A stretch of DNA of 64,000 nucleotides from Chromatiaceae bacterium. GTDB taxonomy: Bacteria; Pseudomonadota; Gammaproteobacteria; Chromatiales; Chromatiaceae. Below are positions 33,039 to 42,146 of this stretch, in pieces (the first letter of the stretch is position 1; each line of letters opens with the position of its first letter). The position numbers were made by a program, and so were the translations under genes. The stretch spans positions 752,747 to 816,746 of the forward strand of contig JACKMK010000004.1 in NCBI GenBank assembly GCA_024235395.1. Direction: 5' to 3'. The notes beneath the pieces were generated by a model. It was given only the letters and a program-made list of their open reading frames with translations, was not told the DNA's origin and searched no databases.

Positions 33039-34088
33039 ATGAAAATTCGCAAGACTATCCTGACCGCCACCCTGCCGGCAGTGTTTGTGGCGGCCGCGGC
33101 CTTTCAAACCGCGGCCCAAGCCGCCCCCAACACGCTCACCGCAGTCAAAGCGGACACCGCGCCGGTGCTGGACGGCGTCGCCGACGACCCTGTCTGGCAG
33201 TCGGCAGCGGCGGTCGAACTCAATTTCGGCAAGGGCGAAAACTTCGGCGGCACCGGCAAGACCAGCGGGACCATCAAAGCGGCCCGCGTCGGCGACATGC
33301 TGTACATGGTGCTGCAATACCAGGACCCGACGCATTCGCAGCAGCGCATGCCTTACGTCAAGCAGGCCGACGGCAGCTGGAAGAAGCTCAAGGACCCGGA
33401 CGACAAGGGCGGCGACAACAACAAGGTCTATGAGGACAAGTCCGCGCTGATCTGGCCGATTGGCGACTCGATCGCGGACTTCGACTCGGACGGCTGCTTT
33501 GCCGCCTGCCACGACGACGAACCGCCGAAGCCCTACGGCAACAAGTACACAGAGAAAGAAGGCGAAATGGGCGACATCTGGCACGTCAAGACGGTGCGCA
33601 CCGGACCAGTGGGGCAGATCCATGACCAGTATCTCGATCACATGCGCTTCGACCAGGAAAAGAACAAGGGTGCCGGCCGGCATGGCGATCCGAAGACTGG
33701 CGGCGGTTACAAGAACATCGAACTCAAGGATGGCAAGCCGGAGTTCATGAACAAGGATGGCAAGGCGGCCAACAAGGGCGGCACCTACTGGTTGAAGGCA
33801 GAGGACAAGGCGCCGTTCGATGACAGCAGGTTCGAGCCCGGTGACGAGGTCGCCTCGATCATGGTGGCACCGTTCGAAGGGGATGCCGGTGACATCGCCG
33901 CCGGCATGGCCTGGAAGGATGGTGTCTGGACCGTGGAGATGGCGCGCAAGCTGGTGACAGGCAGCAAGTACGACGTGCAGTTCGACGACCTGAACAAGGG
34001 CTACCTGTTCGGCGTGTCGGCCTTTGACAACGCCCAGGTCCGGCATGCCTTCATCAAGCGGCCCGTGACGCTGGTGTTCGAGCCGTAA
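33039..34088 (+). CDS. Exported ethylbenzene dehydrogenase-like haem protein (EB_dh domain)
   Basis: 349 residues with a signal peptide (ILTATLPAVFVAAAAFQTAAQA). The rest matches the EB_dh fold (haem-binding gamma subunit of ethylbenzene/DMSO-reductase-type enzymes): early PVLDGVADDPVWQSAAAVEL, central ALIWPIGDSIADF, late EVASIMVAPF and WKDGVWTVEMARKL. A C-x3-C-H sequence (GCFAACHDDE, about residue 155) could bind haem c. It stands alone, without the molybdopterin and FeS subunits, so it is more likely an electron-transfer or sensor protein than part of a hydroxylase. GGAGG lies 14 bp upstream of the start. It is controlled by a sigma-54 promoter. The reaction is unknown. Confidence 0.82.
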   Translation: MKIRKTILTATLPAVFVAAAAFQTAAQAAPNTLTAVKADTAPVLDGVADDPVWQSAAAVELNFGKGENFGGTGKTSGTIKAARVGDMLYMVLQYQDPTHSQQRMPYVKQADGSWKKLKDPDDKGGDNNKVYEDKSALIWPIGDSIADFDSDGCFAACHDDEPPKPYGNKYTEKEGEMGDIWHVKTVRTGPVGQIHDQYLDHMRFDQEKNKGAGRHGDPKTGGGYKNIELKDGKPEFMNKDGKAANKGGTYWLKAEDKAPFDDSRFEPGDEVASIMVAPFEGDAGDIAAGMAWKDGVWTVEMARKLVTGSKYDVQFDDLNKGYLFGVSAFDNAQVRHAFIKRPVTLVFEP

Positions 34089-34102
34089 CCGCAACGATGA
34101 AC

Positions 34103-34127
34103 GCGGGTGGCCGGGGCGGCCACCCGC
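34103..34127 (+). terminator. GC-rich hairpin after the EB_dh gene
   Basis: A perfect 10-bp stem GCGGGTGGCC / GGCCACCCGC with a 5-nt loop lies 15 bp after the stop codon. There is no T-tract immediately after it, so it may terminate weakly or stabilise the mRNA 3' end. A second perfect 8-bp stem (CGCGGCGG / CCGCCGCG, 34159-34180) follows. Nothing else was seen in the 268-bp gap to the chromate transporter. Confidence 0.55.
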
Positions 34128-34356
34128 CCAGATAGATTCACCCTTTCGTTTCTCGTCCCGCGGCGGTTCGAGCCGCCGCGAAAATCGAAGCGCCCCACTC
34201 GCTTCCGCTGCCAACACCTAACTCGCTGATCCCCATGCGCGTTCCCAACCCACTACTTCATAATCCGCGGGTTACCTTCGGTGACACCAGGATGCCGCCT
34301 CACATCGGATTCCTGAGTTATTTCGCCGCTAGCACACGCCCTACGGAGGCGTCACC

Positions 34357-35580
34357 TTGCAACCGAACTCATCAGCGAAGACGCACGATCGCGTACCTGG
34401 CGAAGTCTTCCGGGCGTTTCTCAAGCTCGGATTGACTTCATTTGGTGGCCCCATCGCACACCTCGGCTACTTTCGCGATGAGTTGGTATTGCGACGGCGC
34501 TGGCTCAGCGAGGCCGCCTATGCGGATCTGGTTGCGTTGTGCCAGTTCCTACCGGGACCGGCTAGCAGCCAAGTCGGATTTGCCTTGGGGTATCTGCGTG
34601 GCGGCCCGGCCGGCGCGATGCTCGCCTGGGTCGCATTCACCCTCCCCTCGGTTGCACTGCTGCTGGCATTCGCGTTCGCCGCGGAATCGTTTGGCGGCAC
34701 GATGGGGCAGCACGCAATCCATGGTCTTAAGCTCGTGGCGGTCGCTATCGTCGCGCAGGCGGTCTGGGGCATGGCGCGCAGCCTCGCACCGGACCCACAG
34801 AGGGCAACGATCGCGCTCGCTGCGTTATTGATCGTGACATTCATCCCGACCGCGTTCGGTCAGGTCGCCGCGATTGCGGCCGGGGCCATTTTCGGGACTT
34901 TCTGGTGCCGTCTACTGGATAGCAGATCCGAAGGCCACCTCCCCGTAAAGATCTCCCGGCGCCTGGGATTGCTGCTGATCGCACTGTTCTTCGTGCTTTT
35001 GCTCGGCCTACCCGTCACGATTGCTTTTTGGCCAACACAGACGCTCGCGCTGTTCGAGGCCTTCTACCGTGCCGGGGCGCTGGTATTCGGCGGCGGCCAC
35101 GTGGTCCTTCCCCTGCTCGAGGCCCGGGTCGTCGAAAGCGGCTGGGTTAGCGCCGACGCCTTCCTGGCCGGGTACGGTGCGACCCAGGCCGTGCCCGGCC
35201 CTCTGTTCACGTTTGCCGCCTACCTCGGCGCCATCGCCGAACCGGGTCCTGATGGCCTCCTTGGTGCCGGCGTCGCGCTACTCGGCATTTTCCTGCCGGG
35301 CATGCTGTTGTTGATGGGCATGCTGCCCTTCTGGGATACCCTGCGCCGCAGCACATCCGCCCGCGCTGGGATGGCCGGCACCAACGCCGCAGTAGTCGGC
35401 ATTCTGGGCGCCGCGCTCTATCAACCGATCTGGACCAGCGCGGTGCTTTCCGCCACCGATTTCGCAGTTGCGATCTCCGCCTTTATCCTTCTGACCGCCT
35501 GGAAGGCACCGCCCTGGCTGGTGGTCGTTGCCACTGTAGCCGGTAGCATGGCGCTGGGGCTCGCCGCGCCTCACGGCTGA
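34357..35580 (+). CDS. chrA: Chromate transporter ChrA
   Basis: 407 residues from a TTG at 34357, with GGAGG 8 bp upstream. It is a CHR-superfamily long protein made of two homologous halves. The first half has FLKLGLTSFGGPIAHLGYFRDELVLRRRWLSEAAYADLVALCQFLPGPASSQVGFALG, the classic ChrA N-domain; the second repeats GALVFGGGHVVLPLLEARVV and GYGATQAVPGPLFTFAAYLG. ChrA exports chromate (or sulfate-like anions) from the cytoplasm. It is convergent with the Bat operon. No chrB regulator is adjacent. Confidence 0.93.
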   Translation: MQPNSSAKTHDRVPGEVFRAFLKLGLTSFGGPIAHLGYFRDELVLRRRWLSEAAYADLVALCQFLPGPASSQVGFALGYLRGGPAGAMLAWVAFTLPSVALLLAFAFAAESFGGTMGQHAIHGLKLVAVAIVAQAVWGMARSLAPDPQRATIALAALLIVTFIPTAFGQVAAIAAGAIFGTFWCRLLDSRSEGHLPVKISRRLGLLLIALFFVLLLGLPVTIAFWPTQTLALFEAFYRAGALVFGGGHVVLPLLEARVVESGWVSADAFLAGYGATQAVPGPLFTFAAYLGAIAEPGPDGLLGAGVALLGIFLPGMLLLMGMLPFWDTLRRSTSARAGMAGTNAAVVGILGAALYQPIWTSAVLSATDFAVAISAFILLTAWKAPPWLVVVATVAGSMALGLAAPHG

Positions 35581-35629
35581 CGTATAGGCGCGTCCACAGC
35601 ATCGGCCATTTCGCGTCGGAGTGGCAAAA

Positions 35630-36994
35630 TCACAACAACCGGGCGCGCCGCAACGCCTGTCTGAGCGTGGTGGAATCCGGCGGCGCTGCTGCGGAGAAGC
35701 ACACCTTGTTGATCAACTCGGCAACGTCGGTCGCGGCAGGATCGCGCTGCTGGGCCGCCCAATCGGTCAGAATAGAATGCCCCGTGGACGTGATCAGCAG
35801 GCGACGCAGTGCATGCGCATCGGGTGCCCGAGCGAGCTGTTGCCGGAATTGCCGGCGTTCCAACCATCGACGAGTTGCACGCACAAGCAAGGCGGCGGCC
35901 CCCACCAACAGCAGCACGCTTACCGCGATCAGAACAAGGGCGGCATAAATCGGCATGCGCCATGCGGGCGGCAGCCAGGTTCTTGTTTCGGTCAACTGGC
36001 CGGCATCGGTATCGAAATAGCGTAGCGTGATGGTCGGTCCATCACCCCAGCCGAACGACCAGTCCGGCAATGGCACCTGATAGCGTTGTGACGCGATACC
36101 GGTCTCCAGATCTGCCTCGACCTCCGCAACGCCCAGACGATCCGGATTGATGCCGGAGGCAGTGGCCAGCGCCGCGCGCAGGCCATAGCTTGCATCGGGC
36201 AGCCGTCCCGGATTGCGGATGTGGACCTGCCAGTATTGCTTTCCGTCGCCGCGGACCAGTACGCTCTCCAGCGTCACCTTGCCGACCGGCACGCTGGGCG
36301 GCAGGTAGCTCGGCAAGGGCACGACACGAATCTCGGTCGCGCGCAGGTAAAAGCGCCACCGCCCGCGCCCCCGCTGTTCGATCGGTGGCAACTCGAGTCG
36401 ATGCACTCCCGGCTCCACAGCCGTTACCCGCCATCGCAAGCGCACCACCTCAACACCGTCGCGGGATTCTGTCTGCCGCGGCAGCGGCTGCACGTCAAAG
36501 CCCGGCAGCACCGCGTCATCCAACGCGATGTGGTTGGAAGGGTGCATCAGAGCCGCGTCGACAGCGATCTCGAAGGCCTGGCCCTGCCAGACGCGTTCCG
36601 GCAACGGCAGCCAGCGCGGCGTACCATCGATGCCGTTGCGCACCGCCGGTACGACGGTCACGCGCAACGGTCCGGCGACCGCCCCACCCAGGGCGATACG
36701 CTCCAGCACGGCTTCGCCGGTCGATCGTGGGTAGAGCCGCACCTGTTGGGTCGTGCGGATGGATCCGCTCAGCAAGTTCTCGGTGCCGCTGTCGCGTACG
36801 TCGATGAAAAAATCGTCAGCCCATTGCTGCAGGTCGGCGCTGCCGACCGCGGATTCACCCTCGTAGACGATCTGCAGATTGAGATACTTGCCCATCTCGA
36901 CTTCGGCATTGGCACCCTCGATGCGCAGTGCGGCGGCATCCGCGACGGAAGTCATCGCCACCAAGGCGACGAGTAGCAAGACCACTCTCACCAT
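35630..36994 (-). CDS. batD: BatD-like protein
   Basis: 454 residues. A signal peptide (VVLLLVALVAMTSVADA) is followed by beta-rich repeats of the BatD/DUF11-like kind (EMGKYLNLQIVYEGESAVGSADLQQWADDFFIDVRD, and later PERVWQGQAFEIAVDAALMHP). One membrane helix lies near residue 345 (IYAALVLIAVSVLLLVGAAALLVRA), with a cytoplasmic tail. BatD works with BatA/BatB and MoxR in an envelope stress or maturation system whose mechanism is not settled. It overlaps the BatB/C gene by 7 bp and ends the operon, facing chrA. Confidence 0.86.
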   Translation of the reverse strand: MVRVVLLLVALVAMTSVADAAALRIEGANAEVEMGKYLNLQIVYEGESAVGSADLQQWADDFFIDVRDSGTENLLSGSIRTTQQVRLYPRSTGEAVLERIALGGAVAGPLRVTVVPAVRNGIDGTPRWLPLPERVWQGQAFEIAVDAALMHPSNHIALDDAVLPGFDVQPLPRQTESRDGVEVVRLRWRVTAVEPGVHRLELPPIEQRGRGRWRFYLRATEIRVVPLPSYLPPSVPVGKVTLESVLVRGDGKQYWQVHIRNPGRLPDASYGLRAALATASGINPDRLGVAEVEADLETGIASQRYQVPLPDWSFGWGDGPTITLRYFDTDAGQLTETRTWLPPAWRMPIYAALVLIAVSVLLLVGAAALLVRATRRWLERRQFRQQLARAPDAHALRRLLITSTGHSILTDWAAQQRDPAATDVAELINKVCFSAAAPPDSTTLRQALRRARLL

Positions 36995-38775
36995 GGCCTT
37001 TGACCCTCTATCGCGTAGGGTGCGTCGGCAGTCGACACGATGCCAGTCTCGATCGGCAACAATCGGTTGAAAAGTCCGGCCGTGCCCAACATGGCTTCCG
37101 ACGCATTCGCTTGCACCCAGTGTCGTCGCCCGCCAGAACCGTCGCCTCCAACCACCGACCGCGTGATGCCCTGCGCAACCAGCACCTGCAGCGCATCCGC
37201 AGAAAGCGTGGCGAACGCGGGTTGGCGTCGCAGCGCATCGGAGAGTGTGATCCCTTCGGCGAGCCTGTCCCGCAATTCGTCCGGCAAGTCCTGCGCCGCA
37301 GCGCGGTACGCCGCCCGGCGCTGGGTGTCCGCGATGTCGGCCAACTGACGCTCGACCGCCGCTGCGAGGCTGTCGGCAAAGCTGCGATTGAGCGCGGCAT
37401 CCTCCGGTGAGACACCGAGCGTGCCGGCGTCAGCGAACAACACCGACGCCTGGGCATAGTCGCCGAGACGAAAATGCGTGTTGCCCAGATTGAAGGCCGC
37501 GCGACCGCGCGCCGCGCTGTCCGGCGCGAGCCAGGCCGCACGCGCGAACGCCTGCAGCGCACACGGAAAGTCCTCAAGCCGATAGCAGGCGACGCCTTCC
37601 GCAAAACGTGCGTCATAGCCTTCCTGCGCAGCCGCGAGTCGCCGGGCCTCGGCGTAGTCGCCTGTCTGGAGCGCCGCGCGCATGTCGGTACCGCCATCCG
37701 TCACCGACACGACGCGCTCGCAACCACCACCGGACAGCACCAGTGCAACGGTCGCAACGACCGCACCGGTGATCTGTGTGGGGCGCCCGCCTTCCAGAGC
37801 GAGCAGGCACAACAACATCCCCGCGACCAACGGGATGCCAAACCATTCCTCCCACAGCACCTGTTGCTGATCATCGGGATCGATACGCGGCGCCGATAGG
37901 CCGAGTACCTCAGCCAACGCGCGCGCACCGATATCTTCTACCGCGAGGTATCCACCTTCACCGAGCGCGGCCAATTCTCCCAGCCAGCGGCCGTCGCGCC
38001 GGCTCATGATGCGCTGCCCATCGATCACCAGGGGCTCGGTGGCGCTGCGTGGAACACCGACCGCCTCGTCACCGCCGATGCCGATCACGTGCAACTGGAT
38101 GGCGGCTGCCCGCAACACATCCGAGACGGCGGCTTCTGCCGCCTTCTGCGCGTTCTCGTCGAGATCACCATCAGTCAGCAAAAGCACGTGGCGCTCGACG
38201 GCGCCGGCCGCTGACCGGTCGAGCAGCGCGGCCGCCTGACGCAACGCGTCATCGAGTGCGTTGCCCAGTGTGGGTAGCTGGATGTCCGCCAACTCACCGG
38301 TGAAATGCCGCACCAGATCGTGGTCCGCGGTGGGTGTCAGCAGGCGGTGCGCGTGTCCTGCATAGACCACCAGGCCGAACTGCAGCGCTCCGGGTAGAGA
38401 ATCGGTCCACTTGGCCAACAGGGCCTGTGCCTGCGCGCGCCGGTCGGGGCGCTCGTCGCGCGCCGCCATCGACAGGGACAGATCGACCACGGCAATCACT
38501 GCCACGCCCGGCTTCACATCGGGTGGCAGCCAACGTGGTGTGCGCGGCCCGGCCAAGGCGACGCACAACAGCAGCCAGGCAACGAGCAGCAATGCCGGTC
38601 TCACCCAACCGCGCCCGCGGGCTGCCGGCGCTTCGACCCATGGGCGCAGCGCCGGATCGATCAGGCGGTCCCACAGCTGCCGCCGCCGCATGCGCGCAAA
38701 ACCGTAGACCAGCAGCGGCAACAGCATCGCGCCCAGCCACGCCGGCTCGCGCCAGTACAACAGGTCCCAGGTCAT
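36988..38775 (-). CDS. BatB-BatC fusion: vWA domain plus TPR protein
   Basis: 595 residues. The BatB half (about 1-350) has N-terminal membrane helices (WLGAMLLPLLVYGFARMRRR; ALLLVAWLLLCVALAG), a von Willebrand A domain with intact MIDAS DLSLS (VVDLSLSMAARD), and a C-terminal helix (IPLVAGMLLCLLALEG). A second hydrophobic segment ending LSGGGCERV looks like the former lipoprotein signal of BatC. It leads into a TPR part (GVACYRLEDFPCALQAFARAAWLAPDSAARGRAAFNLGNTHFRLGDYAQASVLF). Fusion of BatB and BatC is known elsewhere. It overlaps batA by 4 bp. Confidence 0.88.
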   Translation of the reverse strand: MTWDLLYWREPAWLGAMLLPLLVYGFARMRRRQLWDRLIDPALRPWVEAPAARGRGWVRPALLLVAWLLLCVALAGPRTPRWLPPDVKPGVAVIAVVDLSLSMAARDERPDRRAQAQALLAKWTDSLPGALQFGLVVYAGHAHRLLTPTADHDLVRHFTGELADIQLPTLGNALDDALRQAAALLDRSAAGAVERHVLLLTDGDLDENAQKAAEAAVSDVLRAAAIQLHVIGIGGDEAVGVPRSATEPLVIDGQRIMSRRDGRWLGELAALGEGGYLAVEDIGARALAEVLGLSAPRIDPDDQQQVLWEEWFGIPLVAGMLLCLLALEGGRPTQITGAVVATVALVLSGGGCERVVSVTDGGTDMRAALQTGDYAEARRLAAAQEGYDARFAEGVACYRLEDFPCALQAFARAAWLAPDSAARGRAAFNLGNTHFRLGDYAQASVLFADAGTLGVSPEDAALNRSFADSLAAAVERQLADIADTQRRAAYRAAAQDLPDELRDRLAEGITLSDALRRQPAFATLSADALQVLVAQGITRSVVGGDGSGGRRHWVQANASEAMLGTAGLFNRLLPIETGIVSTADAPYAIEGQRPW

Positions 38776-39797
38776 GCACCCGGCTCCCCGGTCTGCGTCC
38801 GGACCGTCCGCCGCTTCAGGGATGCGGTCAACAACAGCAGCATGGCCGCACCAAGTGGCACGGGGTACCAGGGCTGAACGACACGTTGTGCGGGTGACGG
38901 CATCACCGGCTTGCGGTGAGCTGACTCGATCACGGTCAACGCGGCCTCGAAGCCGCCAACATCCCGGGCATGAAAGAAACGCCCGCCGCCGGCCGCCGCC
39001 ACCTCGCTCAGTGCCGCCGGGTCGATCGGCTCGTAGATCAAACCCCCGACATCGCCACCGTAGTCGGCCGGATCGCTCGCGCCGATGCCGATGACGTACA
39101 AGGTGTTGCCGCCGGCCGCCAACGTTCTCGCCGCCGCATTCGGCGAGATCGCGCCGAGCTGCAGACTGCCATCGGTGACCAACACGACAACCTTGTCGGC
39201 GGTATCGCCAAAACCATCGTTCACCAGTTGCAGCGCAGCGCCGGTATCGGAAACCCGACTCAGCATGGTGGTGCGCAGGCGTTCGATGGCATCCCGAACC
39301 ACTGTCTTGTCGCTGGTCAACGGCAGCCAGAGCGCCGGAGGACGGCCAAGCACGACCAGGCCGATCCGTCGTCCCTGAAAGTTGTCGACGAATCGATCGA
39401 GAAGACGCCTGGTCAGGGTCATCCGATCAACCCTTTCACCGTCGACGACGTAGTCGCGCAATACCATGGAGATCGGCGTGCCCACGACCAACACCAGGTC
39501 CACCGGTTCGGACGCTGTTTCCACCTCGACGTTGCCGACGAAGCGTACAGGCTGGGTCAAAGCGATCACCGCAAAGACCATGGCCAATGCGAACATACGT
39601 TCCGCTATCCTGGAACGCGCACCATCCGCGTTACGATCCTCTGTCTTGATCATCCGCAGCAGCGGGAACCGCAAGGTCATCGGCTGCAGTATTGTGAGCC
39701 TGGGCCGCGGCCGTCGACGCCGCCAGGCCAGCCAGGCCAGAGGCAGCGGCAATGCCAACAGCCACCAGGGCTGCAACAGGCCGATGTCAGCGCCCAC
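38772..39797 (-). CDS. batA: BatA-like vWA membrane protein with altered MIDAS
   Basis: 341 residues. Architecture is that of BatA: N-terminal helix and basic stretch (PWWLLALPLPLAWLAWRRRRPRP), a second helix (MFALAMVFAVIALTQPVRF), a vWA domain, and a C-terminal helix (PVPLGAAMLLLLTASLKRR). The first MIDAS element, normally DxSxS, reads VVGTPISM: the Asp is replaced by Gly, so metal binding there is probably lost. The later Asp/Thr elements (VVVLVTDGSLQLGAIS) remain. It overlaps the DUF4381 gene by 11 bp. Confidence 0.86.
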   Translation of the reverse strand: MGADIGLLQPWWLLALPLPLAWLAWRRRRPRPRLTILQPMTLRFPLLRMIKTEDRNADGARSRIAERMFALAMVFAVIALTQPVRFVGNVEVETASEPVDLVLVVGTPISMVLRDYVVDGERVDRMTLTRRLLDRFVDNFQGRRIGLVVLGRPPALWLPLTSDKTVVRDAIERLRTTMLSRVSDTGAALQLVNDGFGDTADKVVVLVTDGSLQLGAISPNAAARTLAAGGNTLYVIGIGASDPADYGGDVGGLIYEPIDPAALSEVAAAGGGRFFHARDVGGFEAALTVIESAHRKPVMPSPAQRVVQPWYPVPLGAAMLLLLTASLKRRTVRTQTGEPGA

Positions 39798-40119
39798 CGG
39801 AAGCCCTGCGGATCAATTCACGCACCGCGGCCATCGAGGGCGGCTGACGGCCAAAACGTACGCGATCCAGCTCGCGCCGCAGGTCGGAGTCGCCGACGAC
39901 TTGTTGCGCCAAACGGTGTGCCGCAGTCCTGGGTGAGAGCCGCTCCCGTGCAAGGTCGCGTCCAAGCCGCCTCAGCGGATGGCGCCACCAGCGCCAGCCG
40001 ATCACGAGTGCAGCAACGATAAGCGCCATGCCCACCAGCCAGCCGAGACTCATGCCTGCGTCTTCGGGCGGCAACGGCAGAAGGATGTCGGCCATCTGCA
40101 CCAATCCGCCCTGGCTCAT
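39787..40119 (-). CDS. DUF4381 family membrane protein
   Basis: 110 residues. A short periplasmic start (ADILLPLPPEDAGM) is followed by one membrane helix (LGWLVGMALIVAALVIGWRWW) and a basic cytoplasmic tail (HPLRRLGRDLARERLSPRTAAHRLAQQVV...FGRQPPSMAAVRELIRRASG). DUF4381 proteins are regular partners of MoxR-DUF58-BatA operons in proteobacteria, and the order here is the usual one. It overlaps both neighbours, by 4 bp (DUF58) and 11 bp (BatA). Confidence 0.85.
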   Translation of the reverse strand: MSQGGLVQMADILLPLPPEDAGMSLGWLVGMALIVAALVIGWRWWRHPLRRLGRDLARERLSPRTAAHRLAQQVVGDSDLRRELDRVRFGRQPPSMAAVRELIRRASGGR

Positions 40120-41036
40120 GACGCGGCTACCGTCAGACCGTCGGAAATCTCGGCGTCAACGGACAGCGTCTCGAGCCGGATGCCGGCGTGGCGGAACGCG
40201 TCATCGAGAAACGCATCCCAAGAGCGCAGCCGCGCCGACAGCGCATCGGTAGTTGCCGGATCAGCGCCGTCGACCTGCTCAGTGGCGCCATCCCAGTACC
40301 AGCGCTGTACGACCGGTGGAATCTCTCCTCGCTCGACCGGGTCTGCGATACGGATCGCCCGGCAATCAAAATACCGACCTACCGAACGCAGCGCAGCTTC
40401 ATCCTGTTCCTGCAGGCCGGAAAAATCGGAGATGAGCACCAACTCGCTGCCCTGCGCCAGGCGCCCGCGCAGAGTGGCCAGAATCTTGTCCCATCCCGGC
40501 TCGCCGGTGTCGGGCTCGCGCGGCGGACAAGGCGCGACGGCGGCATCGACCAGGCGTTTCAGGGAGCGTGCCCCCCGCGCTGCCGGTAGCCATTGGCAGG
40601 GGGCATCAAGGAGTACGGCCGCCAGTTCCCCGCCGGTTCGTACCTCGCGTCCGGCGAGCATCAGGGCGACGCGCACTGCCTGCGTGACCTTGAGACGGGC
40701 GCGCGTCCCGAACCGCATGCTGGCACGCCGGTCGATGACCAGGCACAGTGGCCGGCTCAACTCGGTATGGTAGGTACGTACCAAGGCCGTACCCGAGCGC
40801 GCGGTGGCCCGCCAGTCAAGACGCCGCGGGTCGTCGCCCGGTTGATAGACACGCGGCTCGGCAAAATCGGTGCCGCTGCCATGTCGCGGCGACAGGCGCT
40901 CGCCGGGGCGACCAGCCAGCGGTGCGCGCCGCACCGCGGCCGCCTTTCCGCGTGGTATGGCCAGCAGTTCGGCGATCTCCTGTTCGCTCAACAGCGGCGC
41001 GTCGGTCGGTTGCCGCAGCGATTGCGTGTTACGCAT
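40116..41036 (-). CDS. DUF58 domain protein
   Basis: 306 residues. The DUF58 signature YQPGDDPRRLDWRATARSGTALVRTYHTELSRPLCLVIDRRASMRFG lies around residues 65-115, where a vWA-like fold begins (IDRRASM in place of DxSxS). The C-terminal half has the family look (LVLISDFSGLQEQDEAALRSVGRYFD). It is cytoplasmic, acts with the MoxR ATPase, and is adjacent to it (start and stop meet at 41036). Confidence 0.9.
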   Translation of the reverse strand: MRNTQSLRQPTDAPLLSEQEIAELLAIPRGKAAAVRRAPLAGRPGERLSPRHGSGTDFAEPRVYQPGDDPRRLDWRATARSGTALVRTYHTELSRPLCLVIDRRASMRFGTRARLKVTQAVRVALMLAGREVRTGGELAAVLLDAPCQWLPAARGARSLKRLVDAAVAPCPPREPDTGEPGWDKILATLRGRLAQGSELVLISDFSGLQEQDEAALRSVGRYFDCRAIRIADPVERGEIPPVVQRWYWDGATEQVDGADPATTDALSARLRSWDAFLDDAFRHAGIRLETLSVDAEISDGLTVAAS

Positions 41037-41998
41037 CAGGGGGCCGGAACTGCGGTCAGCAGACCCGACACGATGTCGTCTGCACCGACACCATCGGCCT
41101 CGGCCGCGAAGTCGAGCACCAGGCGATGCCTGAGGATATCGGGGGCCAGCGCGACAATGTCCTCGGGCAGCACATAGTCACGCCCGTCAAGGAACGCGCG
41201 CGCAGTGGCCGCACGCAACAGCGCGATCGACGCGCGTGGCGAGGCGCCGGCCTGTACCAGCCCCTGCCAATCCGACCGATAGCTGCCGACCTTGCGGGTC
41301 GCCACGACGAGTTCAACGGCAAAGCGCTCGACCCGTTCCTCGATGAACACGCTGTCGAGTTGTCTGCGTAACGCCAACACCTGCGCGGGTTTCAGCACCG
41401 CCTGTACCGCGGCCTCGACGTGGCCTTCGTTGGCGCGTCGCGCACGGCGCGTGATCTCGATCTCCTCGTCGAGGTCGGGATAGTCGAGGACGAGCTTGAA
41501 CAGGAATCGGTCGAGCTGAGCCTCGGGCAACGGATAGGTACCGGACTGCTCGAGCGGATTCTGCGTCGCCAACACCATGAACAGCTCCGGCAGGCGGCGG
41601 GTCGTACCACCGACCGTGACCTGGTGCTCGGCCATCGCCTCGAGCAGTGCCGATTGCACCTTGGGCGGGGCGCGGTTGATCTCGTCGGCCAGCAGAATCT
41701 CGTGAAACAGGGGGCCTTCGACAAAGCGGAAGCTACCATTGGCCGGCTCGTAGATGTCACTGCCGGTCAGGTCACCCGGCATCAGGTCGGGTGTGAATTG
41801 CACGCGCTGAAACGCCGCGTCCAGACCCGAGGCCAAGGCATGCACGACCGTGGTTTTGGCCAGCCCTGGCGGACCTTCCAGGAGCACATGCCCACCGGCT
41901 AGCAACGCAATCAACAGCCGGTCGAGCAACAGCTCCTGGCCGACAATGATCGACTGCAGTTGCCGCTTCAGATCCGCAAGCGGTCTCCGCTCGGTCAT
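41036..41998 (-). CDS. moxR: MoxR family AAA+ ATPase
   Basis: 320 residues from the ATG at 41998, with GAGG upstream; an in-frame extension to 42082 has no family similarity. Motifs: Walker A EGPPGLAKTTVVHALA, Walker B LLADEINRAPPKVQSALLEAMAEHQVTVGG, sensor 1 MVLATQNPLEQSGTYPLPEAQLDRF, sensor 2 region GASPRASIALLRAATARAFLDGRDYVLPEDI. MoxR ATPases act as chaperones for partner maturation with DUF58/vWA proteins. It is the first gene of the moxR-DUF58-DUF4381-batA-batBC-batD operon. Confidence 0.94.
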   Translation of the reverse strand: MTERRPLADLKRQLQSIIVGQELLLDRLLIALLAGGHVLLEGPPGLAKTTVVHALASGLDAAFQRVQFTPDLMPGDLTGSDIYEPANGSFRFVEGPLFHEILLADEINRAPPKVQSALLEAMAEHQVTVGGTTRRLPELFMVLATQNPLEQSGTYPLPEAQLDRFLFKLVLDYPDLDEEIEITRRARRANEGHVEAAVQAVLKPAQVLALRRQLDSVFIEERVERFAVELVVATRKVGSYRSDWQGLVQAGASPRASIALLRAATARAFLDGRDYVLPEDIVALAPDILRHRLVLDFAAEADGVGADDIVSGLLTAVPAP

Positions 41999-42146
41999 AT
42001 CCGCCTCGTCGTTGTCTTTCAATTGGCCCTCACATTCGGACAAAAAACAGATCGGCTCGCCATCGCGAGAAGCGGCGAACAACCCAGGCGATGATCTGCC
42101 GCAACCGATGACTCGGACATTAACCTATGTGAGCAACATAAACTGC

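Noticed and set aside
33030..34217. 395-codon minus-strand frame over the EB_dh gene
   Set aside because: Antisense shadow; the plus strand has a signal peptide, family motifs, RBS and sigma-54 promoter.
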